Source: Neckera pumila
Lineage: Eukaryota; Streptophyta; Bryopsida; Hypnales; Neckeraceae
NCBI GenBank assembly: GCA_963969595.1
Contig: OZ018410.1
Location: forward strand, 29,950,913 to 30,014,912
Direction of reading: 5' to 3'
DNA: 64,000 bases
Position numbers and translations under genes: made by a program. Positions 34,360-46,000 of this stretch are shown piece by piece (position 1 is the first letter of the stretch; the number at the start of each line of letters is the position of its first letter). The notes below the pieces were generated by a model, which saw nothing but the letters and a program-made list of their open reading frames with translations, searched no databases and had not been told where the DNA came from.

Positions 34360-34736
34360 AGTCTTTGGATTCCAAGCCTACCTACAAATTGGAATTCCTA
34401 GTAACTCTCACTTCATTAAACAAAATGGAGTGATTCAAACTTTCCCACTCTTAAATGTTTCTTTAGAACCACTTCTATCTTTTTCATTTTCAAAAAAATG
34501 ATTTTTGAGGGAGTTTTTTGAGTTGCCCAGGCTACCCGCCAAGTAACAAAAATCACATATCATGCAATAACTTTTTAATTGTGTAGTCAAAAGTTATGAA
34601 AATTGTTGGACCTTTAAGCTACTCTGTGGGCACATGTTTTGTGAAATTTTCAAAGAAAAAAAAATAAAAACTCCGTTTGTAGTGAGCTGCCCAAAATCGC
34701 TATATTGCCAAAAAACGGTGTTTGGTCCTTTAGGGG
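34360..34736 (+). mobile_element. truncated piggyBac-like element, family 2 right half
   Basis: Right end TTGGTCCTTTAGGGG then TTAA at 34737-34740, preceded by TTGCCAAAAAACGG. The left half is missing; the match begins near GTGGGTAGGTATAGAG. Confidence 0.75.
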
Positions 34737-34799
34737 TTAAGGGTCATTACTTAAAACCTTATGTCTAGGACTATACTTAAAAATTCACTTAAGACACCC

Positions 34800-35132
34800 C
34801 ATTATCTTGTAGTGACTTACTATTCCATATGGAATGAATCAAAACTTTCCATGAAGACAAAAATATGATCTAAAAGGGAAAAAAATACTTTTTCAATTTG
34901 TTTCATGTTTTGAGGATTTTTTTTGTTGCTCAGTGCGGTGAAAAAAGTACAAAAAGTGGCGTAACTTTTGCTTAGGGGTGTTGATTGAAATAAAAATCAT
35001 ATTCTCAAAAAGCTAATGTTTTTTTTTCTATTTAAAAGAAAAGTTTTAAAACATCATGACAAGAATTGAGATTGTAAGAGCCTACCCATATCCGTTTTGC
35101 CCCTCAAAAGCATACTAGTCCTAACAATGGTT
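34800..35132 (+). mobile_element. decayed family 1 right half
   Basis: Contains GAATGAATCAAAACTTTCC, TAACTTTTGCTTAGGGG and TTTTGCCCCTCAAAAG, in the order of the family-1 right end. Both termini are gone. Confidence 0.5.
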
Positions 35133-35699
35133 AACCTAGGAACAACGCCAGCGCCATTTTGTGGTATTTGGATGATAATGTAACAAACTGGATAGAGTTG
35201 AAAAGTACTTTTTCATCCGTATTTTTCATGTTAATTTTTCATGTTGGATTATGAAGAGTATCCAATTGTGTTTGTAGTCTTGCGAGTGTTTGTCTTCACA
35301 TAAATGAGAGGTTAGTAAAAAAACGGATCACAAAAATATGTTGTTTTAGTGTATTTTGGGAAGTTGTTGCTTCTTGCTTCAAATCTAAAAAATTTCCATA
35401 AAAATGATATTTTTTGAATTTGAGTCTAACTAACAAACTAAAGGTAGTTTCTACTTCAATTGGAATTTTGAAAAAATTCCTAATATTGAATATTATACTG
35501 CAATTTGAACCTTGGATGTATTTTCAATGTCTATTATTTTCTAATTATAGAATGACATGGAAATTGATTTTAGATCATGATGTTTGTCACTATAATATAC
35601 ACAAGTGGTGAAAGTTTTAGATTTTTTAAAATAATTTTCTATTGGATGTGATTTTTCTTCACTTTTTTTCTAAAAATTCTCAAAAAAATCAATTTTCCA
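35133..35699. other. anonymous AT-rich sequence, no gene seen
   Basis: No gene or repeat end was recognised. Confidence 0.4.
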
Positions 35700-35920
35700 A
35701 AAAAAATCAAAATCTATACCTTAAATTTGTTTGTTTGTTTGTTTGTTTGTTTGTTACGTTGAAATCTCACGGAACGTTCATCCCACGGCCACATCACGGG
35801 CCACGTGCTTGGTACCATTGGAAAGGGCTCGGCGAGGAGGGGTGCACGGGCTTGGTTTCGTGGCGTTTGGAACGGTGGTGCAAAAGTTATTGAATTTCAA
35901 AGTATTTATTGATTAAAAAA
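35700..35920 (+). repeat. GTTT array with conserved GC-rich flank
   Basis: ATACCTTAAAT, about eight TTTG units, then TTACGTTGAAATCTCACGG and a GC-rich body (CATCACGGGCCACGTGC) ending near CAAAAGTTATTGAA. The order matches 24104-24300, although the GC-rich part there is short. Likely a dispersed repeat that carries its microsatellite with it. Confidence 0.6.
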
Positions 35921-36802
35921 TTAAAAAATTACTTTTACTTTGATTTTGGTGGCGTTCTTGCTACTGGGAGTGGAACCGGGAGTGGAACTAGAAGTGGATG
36001 AAAATTGGGCCAAGGCCACAAGGCCACACTAGTTTTTAATGAAGTAAAGAAGACATGTAATTTCAAATGTGAAAATAAATAAATTTCTTCCATACATATC
36101 TAGTTGCAAAATGGTAGCAAATTGAGTGATGGGTAGTGAGGCCCATGTGGTCATAGGTCAGAGGTCTGTCCTTTAACCCCTAAAGGACCAAACGGTGTTT
36201 TTTGGCAACATAGTGAATTTGCGCAGCTGACTACGAATGGAATTTTTTTTTTCTTTGAAAATTTCACACAATGTGTACCCAAGGAGTGGCTTTCAAGCCC
36301 AACAATTTTAAAAACTTTTGACAACATGGTTAACAAGTTATTACATGATATGTCAATTTCAATGGTCGGCGAGCAACTCAATTTTTTTTTGAAAAATCAC
36401 TTTTAAAAAAAATAAAAATTTGAAATTGGTTTTCTAGATTTATATATACTTGGAAAGGTCTGAATTATTCCATTTTTATTTATGAGATGAGAATTATGAG
36501 GTGTTCTAGTTTGCGGGTAGGTATAGATTTCCTACTTTAACCCCTAAAAGACCAAACACTGTTTTTTGGCAACATAGCAAATTTGGGCAGCTTATTACGA
36601 ACGGAGTTTTTATTTTTTTTCTTTGAAAATTTCAGAAAAACTTGTGCCCGAGCTATAGCTTTAAGGTCCAACAATTTTCATAACTTTTGATGACACGGTT
36701 AAAAAGTTATGAAAATTGTTGGACCTTAAAGCTATACCTCGGGCAAATGTTTTGTGAAATTTTCAAAGAACAAAAACAAAAACTCTGTTAGTAGTGAGTT
36801 GC

Positions 36803-39800
36803 TGTGAGCGATTATTTACCCACCCTTGGTAAATAAGCGAGCACAACCGTGCTCTAGTTTTCGTGTGGATTCTTATACAATCTACGGGTGCCTAGCGCCA
36901 ATCTATTGTGCCTTCCAAGCAATGGATCTTCTTTTCCTATGTTCCTAACATCCACAATATACACAAAAACCAAAGATTTGAACTACGTGATGATTTCTAT
37001 TCTAACTTCTTCAGCCAAAAGAAGTCACGGTGGTTTCGAATTTGAATTAATTACAGTATTAATTTATCTATTTTAAATCATAGATCCTCTCATGCCATTT
37101 CTAAAAACATAAAATTCGACCCTAGGCCCGTCTCCTAGCAAAAGTTATGGATGGATGAAGTTTAGCCCTTTCGGGGCTATTTAAACTTCATCCACGACTT
37201 AGGTGATGTTCCCTAATTCAATTAGCTTTGAAATTTGAGCCTTAGTCTAAGAAAATTAAGACCTAACTAAATTCTAAGTTTTGATTTGGATGAATGATTT
37301 TAGGTCAACTTCATCCGTTCCTTGACCCAAAATTCATCCTTGAATCATTCTTAGGGTTCGTGGTATTTCTTAAAGTTCAAACCACTGTAGGGTTACTTTA
37401 GGGTCTTACTTTGACTTCCTAATCCTAACTTCTTCCTTTGATTAGGTTTAAATGACCTAATTCCTTCTATCCTTGTTCCTTGAAGTTTTGATTAAGCTCT
37501 AGTAAGTTATTATTTTTAGGTTTTTTTTTATTTGATTTGTTCCTTCTAGAGTCTGACCTAAGCTCTCCAAAATGTCCTTTTGCTTGATATATCACTTATC
37601 TTATCAAAAGTTATCGATGAATGAAGTTTGACCGCTAATCGGTGTTCAAAACTTCATTCTTTGATTACTCCTAACCCTAATTTGATAATTAAGTTTTAAT
37701 TTCACTTTTGAGACCTAGGTTACTTCTAGTTAATATTTCCTAATTTAACTTGTCTTGTTTATCTTCTAATCATTTTGCATCCAAATTAGGCCCTAAACTT
37801 CATCCCTCCATATCTCACTCCTTTTAACTCCAAATCCTAAGTGTGAGACGGTTTTGGAAAGCCCTAATCCTAATCTATAAGTTTTGAAATCTTAACTTAG
37901 AGGAAAAATCTAATTTTGATGCTCTGAATCGGTCTTGAACTTCGGCTAAGTGTTAAAAATACTAATCTAAACAATTAGAAAGAAGGGAAAGTGCTTAGTG
38001 ATTTACCTCAAGTTTGCCTTCATCCGCGATGTTGTAGACTAGCTCCTTGAGATATTCCCGGTCCGCCATCTTCGGGGGCTATCTTGGAATTTTGTTCACC
38101 GCTTGAAAACAAGTATTTAATACAAATTTCCTAATTCCTCCCTGCCTCTTCTTTTTCTTTCTATTGCTTCTCTTTTCTTTTGATACTATTCTACTTCAAT
38201 TATTTAAATATCCCAAGGGTTGACTAATCTTGGAATAAAATAATTGAAGTCAAGTCCTAAATAATAATTGACTCTTCAACTTCTTGGTCAATTATTATTC
38301 TATCCAAGTTTTGATGGTTCTAATTGTTCTTCCTAGATTTCCACCTAATCCTATCTCTTCCTAAATTCTCTTCAAACTCCTAAATTGTCACTTCATTTCT
38401 TTCAATTTTCAATGTGGTTCTATCTGTTGAGGTGTTTTGAGAGCTCTATGGTACTTGGAAACGTTGCACTCAAATTCCTTCCCTCCTAATTTTTCTTCTA
38501 CTAATCCTACTTCTATTTCTTAATTCTAGTTGACTACAAGCAACCTTTCACTTCTTTAGACTTCCAAATGGCATTTTTAAATCCTTGTGGGGTGAGTTCT
38601 CTTTATTGTTTTCAATTTTCAAGTCTCACCCCAAGGAAATCAAAAATTTGTTAAGCCTGGACAAGGCCGTTCGAGCCTGGACAGGTAGTTCAGAGCCGGA
38701 CAAGGCAGTTCGAGGCCTGGACAGGGCAACAGTTGGCGGAACCCTAGAGCAGTCGCCGGAAACCCAAGAGCAGTAGTCGGAACCCTAGAGCAGGAGTCGG
38801 AGCCTCCTCCCCGACGCCACGTGGCCGTGCCTTGTTGGCCAGACCCTTCACTCGCCGTCCTCTGCCACGTGGCGAGGCGTGAGAGGCTAGACCCTTCGGG
38901 TCGTCTTGATCTCTCTCGGTCCCTGGACTGGTTTGATCTCTCTCGGTCTCTGGACTGGTTTGATTTTTCTCGGGTCTCTTGGACTGGTTTGATTTCTCGG
39001 GTGTCTTTATCCAAAATTCACAACTAAAACGAACCACCCATTGACATCTAATTTGGCATCACTAAGTGGAACTTTGGTAAAAAAACTATTGTTTGGGAAT
39101 TTTGTCAAAATGCTAAATAATTCTAACACTTGAGATCAAAGCTTTGCCGTAGGTGGGAATTTTGCAAAAATGCTAAACCATTCTAACATTTGAGATCAAA
39201 GCTTCATTGTGGTTGGCTAATATCCAAAAATTATAAAGAAATCTACACTAAGTGAAGTCAAAGCTTCACCGTATGCGAAGGTTTGCAAGAAACTTAGAAC
39301 AACTTAAGACAAAGGTTGGTTAGTACAACTTTACAACTCGAATACACGTTAGTGAAGAGATGTTAGAACACAAAAGACCTTCAAGGAAAACACTAGAATG
39401 CCCCCCAAAGCGGCATACGCCTAGGTACGAAGGGGAGGGGGGGCTAGGATTAGTACACGACTTAGTAAAACAGCTTCAAATTGCTACAACAAAAGGCCAA
39501 GTTAGTATTTTAGTCAAAAATCCAAAGACAAAGACAATCTTTGAAGGGACCCCAACGTCTTTCAAAGAAAGCTTGAAAATTAGCAACAATGGAGCTTAAA
39601 ATGCTCCAAAAAACACATGTTTACAACTTTTGGCTCAAAAATGGCCAAAAAAGTCCAAACAAATGAACCAACGTGTTTTGAAAGCTAAAATAATGGCCCA
39701 AGGGGTGTTTGTGAGAGGAAAGTGATTCCCTTATATACATTTCCAAGGGTGCTCACCCCCCTCTCTTTTCCTACTAGTAATCTTATCACTTGAGATTTTC

Positions 39801-40992
39801 ATCCTAATCTTCTAATTTTTGACTTTCTATGCTGGACCAAACTTCTAACTTTTTGAAAACAACTTCAAATCACAAATGGATTGCGCCATTGGCTTCAAAA
39901 GGCCATTTTTGGACAGTACTTCCTTTGCCCCCTAAATTTAACCTCAAAAACGCAATAATACTTAGCGCCAACTGAACATCAAAAAAGGATAAAAATTCAG
40001 TCTTTGGAGTTTGAGTTTCTAAAAAAAGTAACTAGCCTAAGTTCTTTAGAAGGTCTAAAGAAGTAAGAAAAGATGCAATTTTGACTCCATTCCAATTCCG
40101 TGTGCTTTCGAGGCGCCGGTCAACTCCACCGGATTCTTCAAATTTGGCAATTGTCAGGGAATCTTGCCGGTTTGGGCACTTCTGACTATCATAATGTTTT
40201 GAAACTTGTTGGAGCATCTTCTTAGCATAAAACAAGCTAGTCTAATTTTTAGTGAAATTTTACCGCAACCTAGGTTATTTACAAGAATTTCCCATCCAAG
40301 ATTTTGGTAGTCGACCATTCGGAAAGACATTTTCTGTAAGTCAGAAAATTCTGAATCTTTTTATGGAACCTCTCATGGAATTCCACAAAAGATGTGCGAG
40401 CTCATACTCTTACTTTGCACAAAGGAGAATCAAATCTTGTCTTCTCCTTGAGAAATTGGTAACTAGGGAATCTTCTGCGTAGGGGGAAATCTTAGCAAAC
40501 TGATTTCGCCGTTGGCCTCCAAACATGATTTCCACCCAAGAATGACATATTGCATCCCTAGATTCCTCCCAAGTGTCCGTCTTGCGATTGTAACTCTTGC
40601 AGACCTAACAATTGGGGTTTTTGCTATTTCTTTGATAAAATGGGAAAGTGAAACCTATCGTCGAGAATGGACATATGACCTCAACGGTATTCCCTCAGAC
40701 CAAATTTAAACCTAAGAAATCACCTACACTGTGGTTTTGGTGATTCTAGCCCTATTTACTCTAAACCCGTCTAATCACGTGAAATCTCGGTTTTATGCCT
40801 ATTTACAGATGGGAATTGGTTTTAGTTGAGGACAACTTATTGATAAGGCATCAAATGCTATATTGGCATGTGACACACCTATTTTGGTCTTACACTCTTT
40901 TTTGGGCTTTTTGTGACTAAAAGTAAATTCAAACTTCCTATAAACGGAAAAAAAAAAATAGTGAGTCCCGGGTGACGAATCGGGACCTCACA
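36803..40992. mobile_element. 4.2-kb solo LTR or LTR-like element
   Basis: Starts TGTGAGCG and ends ACCTCACA, the TG...CA ends of an LTR with a short inverted repeat (TGTGAG/CTCACA). Flanks are GTTGC (36798-36802) and GCTGC (40993-40997): a 5-bp duplication with one change. Removing the insert restores GTGAGCTGCC, the sequence of uninterrupted copies. I find no second copy of either end inside, no primer-binding site and no gag-pol frames. A solo LTR of this size would fit large-LTR Gypsy lineages (Tat/Ogre type). A non-autonomous element is the alternative. Confidence 0.75.
38650..39005. repeat. GC-rich minisatellites inside the LTR
   Basis: Three adjoining short arrays: GCCTGGACAGG/GCCGGACAAGG units with GTTCGAG spacers (about 38657-38727), GGAACCCTAGAGCAG units (about 38735-38800), and GACTGGTTTGAT with CTCTCTCGGTC units (about 38925-39003). 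GGTC/GAGG-rich sequence and two copies of CCACGTGGC lie between the last two arrays. Open frames on both strands here are repeat artefacts. Confidence 0.8.
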
Positions 40993-41546
40993 GCTGCCTA
41001 AAATCGCTATGTTGCCAAAAAAACATTGTTTGGTCCTTTAGGGGTTAAAATAGACTTTGAACTCCTTTATTTAACTCAAATTTTAATATTTTTTGAAAAC
41101 AAATAAAAGCATAGGATGCATATTTTTAATCACAAAATTATAATTGTTGGGATTGACATTTTTCATTTCCATAATTAAATTGTTAACAATTTAGTGTTTT
41201 GAATCATTCTCTACTTCTTTCTACAACCTATTTTTTTCCTATTATGTTTTACAATTCCAAATGATCTGAAAATTTTCAAGCATGTAGCCAACTTGCTTTG
41301 ATGAATGAATCCAAGGAGTAACCACCATTTTGGACATTTTATCATTTAAATGTGACCTTGTGAAGTGCAGCTGCCCAATTTTTTGTAGGGCCAAAAAAAG
41401 GGATTTTGTCAATTCAAATGTTAATATCTCATAATCCACATGGTGGAAAATTCTGAATTTTTTTCTAAAATTTGGTACTTTTATTAGAAATGGCAGTTTT
41501 GGAGCTTTTTGGATGAAAGCATAGTCTCTGACCTTTAGGGGTTAAG

Positions 41547-41680
41547 GGTTAAGGTTGAAGAGTATTGTAGTCAGGAGAATCTGGATCACTGAATTTTTTC
41601 ATTTTCTGAGGCGTAAATAAAACAAGAATATTGATTGGAAACCTGTTTATTTTTTGTAGTCTAGTCACTCGAAAATGTCA
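41547..41680 (+). repeat. segment duplicated at 34165-34285
   Basis: Same blocks as at 34.2 kb, with an added GAGGCGTAAATA. It directly abuts the right end of the outer TTAA element, and GGGTTAAGG at the join contains a second TTAA. Confidence 0.65.
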
Positions 41681-41689
41681 CCCATATGC

Positions 41690-42102
41690 TCAATCCAAAT
41701 TCAGGCACAGACAAGAGAGTTTTTATTTTTTTATTTTTATTACACCACACAAACAATTTTATTAATTCCAGCATCTTTCTGTCAACCTGCCACCCAGGTT
41801 GAATAGGCCGAAGGCCTAGAGAGAAATGTCAACAAGTATTGTGGGAAGCGCTCTTAGATGCGGGCCATGTGGCAAAAATTAAAGCTCTGCGTAGTGCTCG
41901 CCACCAACCTCATTTGTCTGATAGATTCCACAATAGGTTTGAACGTGTTTGGCTTCAATCTCCCATCCTGGCCAGTAGGAGAGGAGATAAGGAGGTGTTT
42001 TGGAACAGGGTGCCCCATCCGAAGTGCTCTTTCATTTAGCGGTTCTTTTGTTCGGCTCTTTCGTTCAACTGTTAAGGCTTGGCTGTTGTTCTTTGTTTCT
42101 TC
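41690..42102. other. no gene assigned
   Basis: A plus-strand frame (41839-42039) is open for 66 codons. It has no recognised domain. Confidence 0.35.
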
Positions 42103-42106
42103 TTAA

Positions 42107-43029
42107 CCCCTGAAGGACTGAGGCCCTTTTTCTGCTAAAAAAGACTCAAAACTGCCATTTCTATAGCAAAAAGTAAAAAAAATTGAAAAAATGTTTGTTT
42201 TCTACATCTCACCGTAGGATCTTATACCTAACTAGTATGAGAGTGTGTGGAGAAAATTTCAGAATTTTTGACCGCACAGATTGCAAGATATCTGCGTTTA
42301 AAGTGGGAAAAACAAGCTTTTCAGCACATTGTGGGATTAGATTTTGTGACTTTGAACATTTTTAACTTTATTTTTTTGCACTACAGAGTTTTGAGCTTTT
42401 AATGTTTATACTAGAGAATTGAGTTGAGAATCTAACGCAAATAAAAAAGTTAAAAAAAAGTTAATTTTCATTATTAAAAAAATTGTTAAGTAGAAGTAGG
42501 TACGAGATAGAAGGAAAATCTAAAATATTCATATATTTTAGTTGGGATTAAAATGCACTAATCCCAATGGTGAGATTGTTCTAGCAAGGAAACTAAACCA
42601 TGCAAAAAAAAAAAAATTTGAAAAATTTGAAAAATTGCATTCAGAAATGAATCCTACAAGTTATTTTTTTCAAAAAGATGCTCTAATTGCCCGAAAAACA
42701 AGAATGTCCATAACTTTCTTATACAAAGTCCAAATGAAATGAATCAAAGCTTTCTAGATAGACAAAAATATAATCTATGAGAATAAAAATACTCAAAAAA
42801 AAAAAAAAAAATGCAAGTATTTTTTGCTGCCCGCCATCCCATGTTTTGAGCTTATTTGGTCATAACTTTTGTTCCAGGCACCAATTGTGAAAAAAAATTA
42901 TTTTCCCATGAAGATAATCAGCTTTTCTACCTCCAAAGTTTTTTTCAAAAAATCAGAAGAAAATTTCAGCCCGTAGGTACTTGCCCGAAAACACATTTGT
43001 CCCCCGAAGGGACAATGGTCCTTTAGGGG
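42107..43029 (+). mobile_element. TTAA-flanked piggyBac-like element, family 1 (best preserved)
   Basis: A 923-bp element between TTAA at 42103-42106 and 43030-43033. The left end is CCCCTGAAGGACTGAGGCCC and the right end is GGTCCTTTAGGGG after TTTGTCCCCCGAAGGGACAA. Very close to the copies at 23486 and 62390, so these three were probably active more recently. Confidence 0.9.
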
Positions 43030-43033
43030 TTAA

Positions 43034-46000
43034 TGCAGTGGGGTTCCCATTTGTTCAAAAAAAGAAAAAAAGGCCTAAGGAGCCTGATTGATTGTTTTTC
43101 TCCCCTTGTGTTTTTTTTGGTTTTTTAATGGTCACCTCCGTCTTCCAAATTTTTTTATTTATTAATTCCAATGCAAAGAAGCAACACAACAACATGCTAA
43201 GCGGATCCGAAGCTCGTTCTGACTTGAGTTTCATTTATAATTTTGTACCAAATTCTGTGAAGGAACTTGTGTGAGTGGGTGGTTCCTGTTATGCCTGCTT
43301 ACAACTGATTCATCAATATTGATAATTCTGAGAGAGCCAAGGTAGCTGTGAGATTAGCAATCTGGTCCGCCAAGGGGTAAGCTTAAAAGTTAGATATGAA
43401 CCTGATTGTGGTTCCAAAATCTGAATATTTAATTTGAATTCTGAAATTTTATATACCATACACATAATTACATAGTAGTATGTGGAAGCAAATTGAACGC
43501 ACGCATTCAATTGCGAGAAGGAATAAACTCAGAGTACAGCCAGGCCTTCAATTATACTTATTGAGACTCGTCTCGATGTATCATAACCTGAATTTGGAAG
43601 TGTGTTAACTTAACTGACTTGGTTTCTGATTAGTTGCCAAAAGTTAGTGTGTTTAGGGCTGTTTTCAAACCAGTGCCTCATTAATGCTTCTAGTTGTGTT
43701 CGTTCTGGCGATCCGTCATAATTGTTTAAATGACAAAACTTGAAGGGCTGTCGTATTTCTTTTTTCTTTTCTTTTTTAAACAAATGAAACGGAATTTTTT
43801 ATTGTTTTGAAACCCGGAGTTTATTCCAAGAAATGAACCAAGAACAAACGGCGGAAGCCGAGGGCACAACCCTAGAAAAAGAATGTCAAGATGCCAAACC
43901 ACACATGGAAAACAATGCTACTTTACACAAAGACCCTACAGATGGGTTTCTTGAGGTGCCAGGTCATATCCATACATTGTCTGAAGCCAAAGAACAGAGT
44001 ATGGAGCCAAGTGTTATCAAACTTGCGCAGGAATTTGTGTGACTTGGCTGGGTACCTCCCACAAAGGATAGAAGTCCGATACCAAGCTGTCCTCCCATGG
44101 TCCAAGATTGCCTCCCAAATGAGATGCTCCATCTTGGATTGGGCCCATGCTTCCTGACTAAACACCCATGCATTCCTCCCCATCTAGCAACACCAAACCA
44201 CTGACCCCTAAGTAAGGACCAAACCATCGTCCGCTTTTGCAATCTCCTTGGAAGACTTGACCCTAGGAGGCATTGCTGCCATGTAAAGTTGGGCCAACAT
44301 CCATCCATTGGGAGGATCGCCTGGGATAGATAGAGGATGGAAATGAAACGGAATTTCATTGCAGAGGGGGGTGGCATATTTCCAGAAACATGTCTGGAAC
44401 CTCAAATATAAGTTACAGTAGGATATATCAATATTAGGCATTGTTGTCTCTTGGCATAGTTCAGCCTGATAGCTCACATTTGTCTCAGTTTGGGCCACGT
44501 TAGAAGAAATAAATTCCATCAATTGTCATTTGGCACCTGCGATTATTACTTCGTTCCGGTATCCTCTTGCCCAACCCTCGAAGAACTTTGATTTTGCACA
44601 AGGACAGATGTAATGTGTGACGAAAAAAAGAATTTCCTGGCACAGCTTCTGAGTCTTGATAAGCATATGAGTTTTCGACTTATGACTGATCACCATCTTT
44701 GCAATTGAATGAAACACAGGTCAAACTTGCAAAGTTTTGATGTGATTGTATGAGGACATCTTTAAAGAAGCAAAGTAGCTTACTCGAGGTAGCTTGGACA
44801 CCAACTGACAAGGGACAACAATGCCCTGTGAACAAAAAATTTAGAAGCCTGTTCTCATGATTTCATGGACACCTGTAGTTCAGGGCTTTAAATACTTTGC
44901 AAACCTCACTGTTGGCTCTCAATCAGGACGTAGCAGAAACATCTTCTTTTTAAGGAAAAGTGAAGGCATTGTAACAGGGTCAACATCTTGCACCAGGACG
45001 ACGCCAACGAATCTCAATCAATGCAAAATTTGAATTCATGCCACAAATGCAGTGAATTAGGCGGATTCGAATTTCAATGTAATACGTCTGTGCATACCTA
45101 CTATGAATTGTCACCGACGCTACGCATCAAATTGACAGAGCGATACTAACAGAGTACCAGGATCCAATTTGATATTGCATGGACCTCAAGCTTGAAACAA
45201 ATTAAATCTCCTCGTACAACAAACCAGGTCAGAAACTGGAGTAACTTGGTTTCTTTTCTCCCCTGGGCACGAGTGTGGCAGCTTTCGCTGAATTTTCACC
45301 AACCGAGTAAGGGAATTACGGAAAGTAGAAAAAGAAAAAAACTTGTGGGAATCCTTCAAGTGCGCAGAAAGCCAGAAACATGTACAGCAACAGACAGGCA
45401 GTCAGATAGATTCCCCAGCCACGCTAAAATACCATTATACAGGATCGTGAGAAAGGTATCAAGCCCTGCCGTGTCAGATCAAGCGTGGAATCCGCAGATT
45501 GACGATAAATTAACTAATGCAAGCTGACAGGACTCTGCTGTTGATGAAGAAGACTGAAGCACAAAACATTCTTCTCTGAATATAGAAACAGCATAATAGT
45601 GTACCTTCTCACGCTCCGACACGGCTTTCTATACAGGTCCCTAACTAGTACGATACGTCGCAGACGACGCTCGAACTTCTCGTCACTACAAGGGCCGATT
45701 GAATGGAATCAGGATTCAAATGTGAGGGGTTGATGGAAGAACTGAAGTCGTTTGAGCTGCATGTGTATGAGGTCAAGGCTGCTAATAATTTATGGTTTTG
45801 TTTGTTATTAATGCATAACAAGTGTTGATTCTTTAATCAGGGCAAGTCTTTGAATTACATGGCCCCTGTTTGTAATTAAAATATGCATCTTGCTAGTATC
45901 GTGATTTCAATGAGCAGCTGTGTGTTTCTGCATGTGTGAAAAATGATTTACTTATGCCTGCAAGATCGATTTGCATAGTTTGTCTGTGAGCTTTATCGTT

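Larger units (their letters stand above)
36541..41044. mobile_element. inner palindromic TTAA element, itself interrupted by an LTR
   Basis: TTAA at 36537-36540 and 41045-41048. Both ends are the same family-2 right end in opposite orientation (CCCCTAAAAGACCAAACACT and TTGTTTGGTCCTTTAGGGG). The arms meet near 36700 (GTTAAAAAGTTATG region), so without the LTR it would be a palindrome of about 309 bp. Confidence 0.85.
36177..41541 (-). mobile_element. outer piggyBac-like element, family 2, with two nested insertions
   Basis: TTAA at 36173-36176 and 41542-41545. The left end CCCCTAAAGGACCAAACGG leads into TTTTTTGGCAACATAG; the right end is CTCTGACCTTTAGGGG. Removing the nested element at 36541-41044 and one TTAA leaves about 857 bp, close to the length of intact copies. 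The sequence on both sides of the inner insertion is continuous in other copies (CTCTAAAATAAACTTTG). Confidence 0.85.

Noticed and set aside
38585..39037. Arg/Ser/Gln-rich open frames on both strands
   Set aside because: Produced by minisatellite arrays inside the LTR; there is no start context or domain.
36803..40992. Full-length LTR retrotransposon
   Set aside because: No second copy of the terminal sequences, no primer-binding site and no gag-pol motifs were found inside.
43833..44522. Overlapping frames that might be a LINE reverse transcriptase relic
   Set aside because: No reverse transcriptase or endonuclease motif could be found on either strand.
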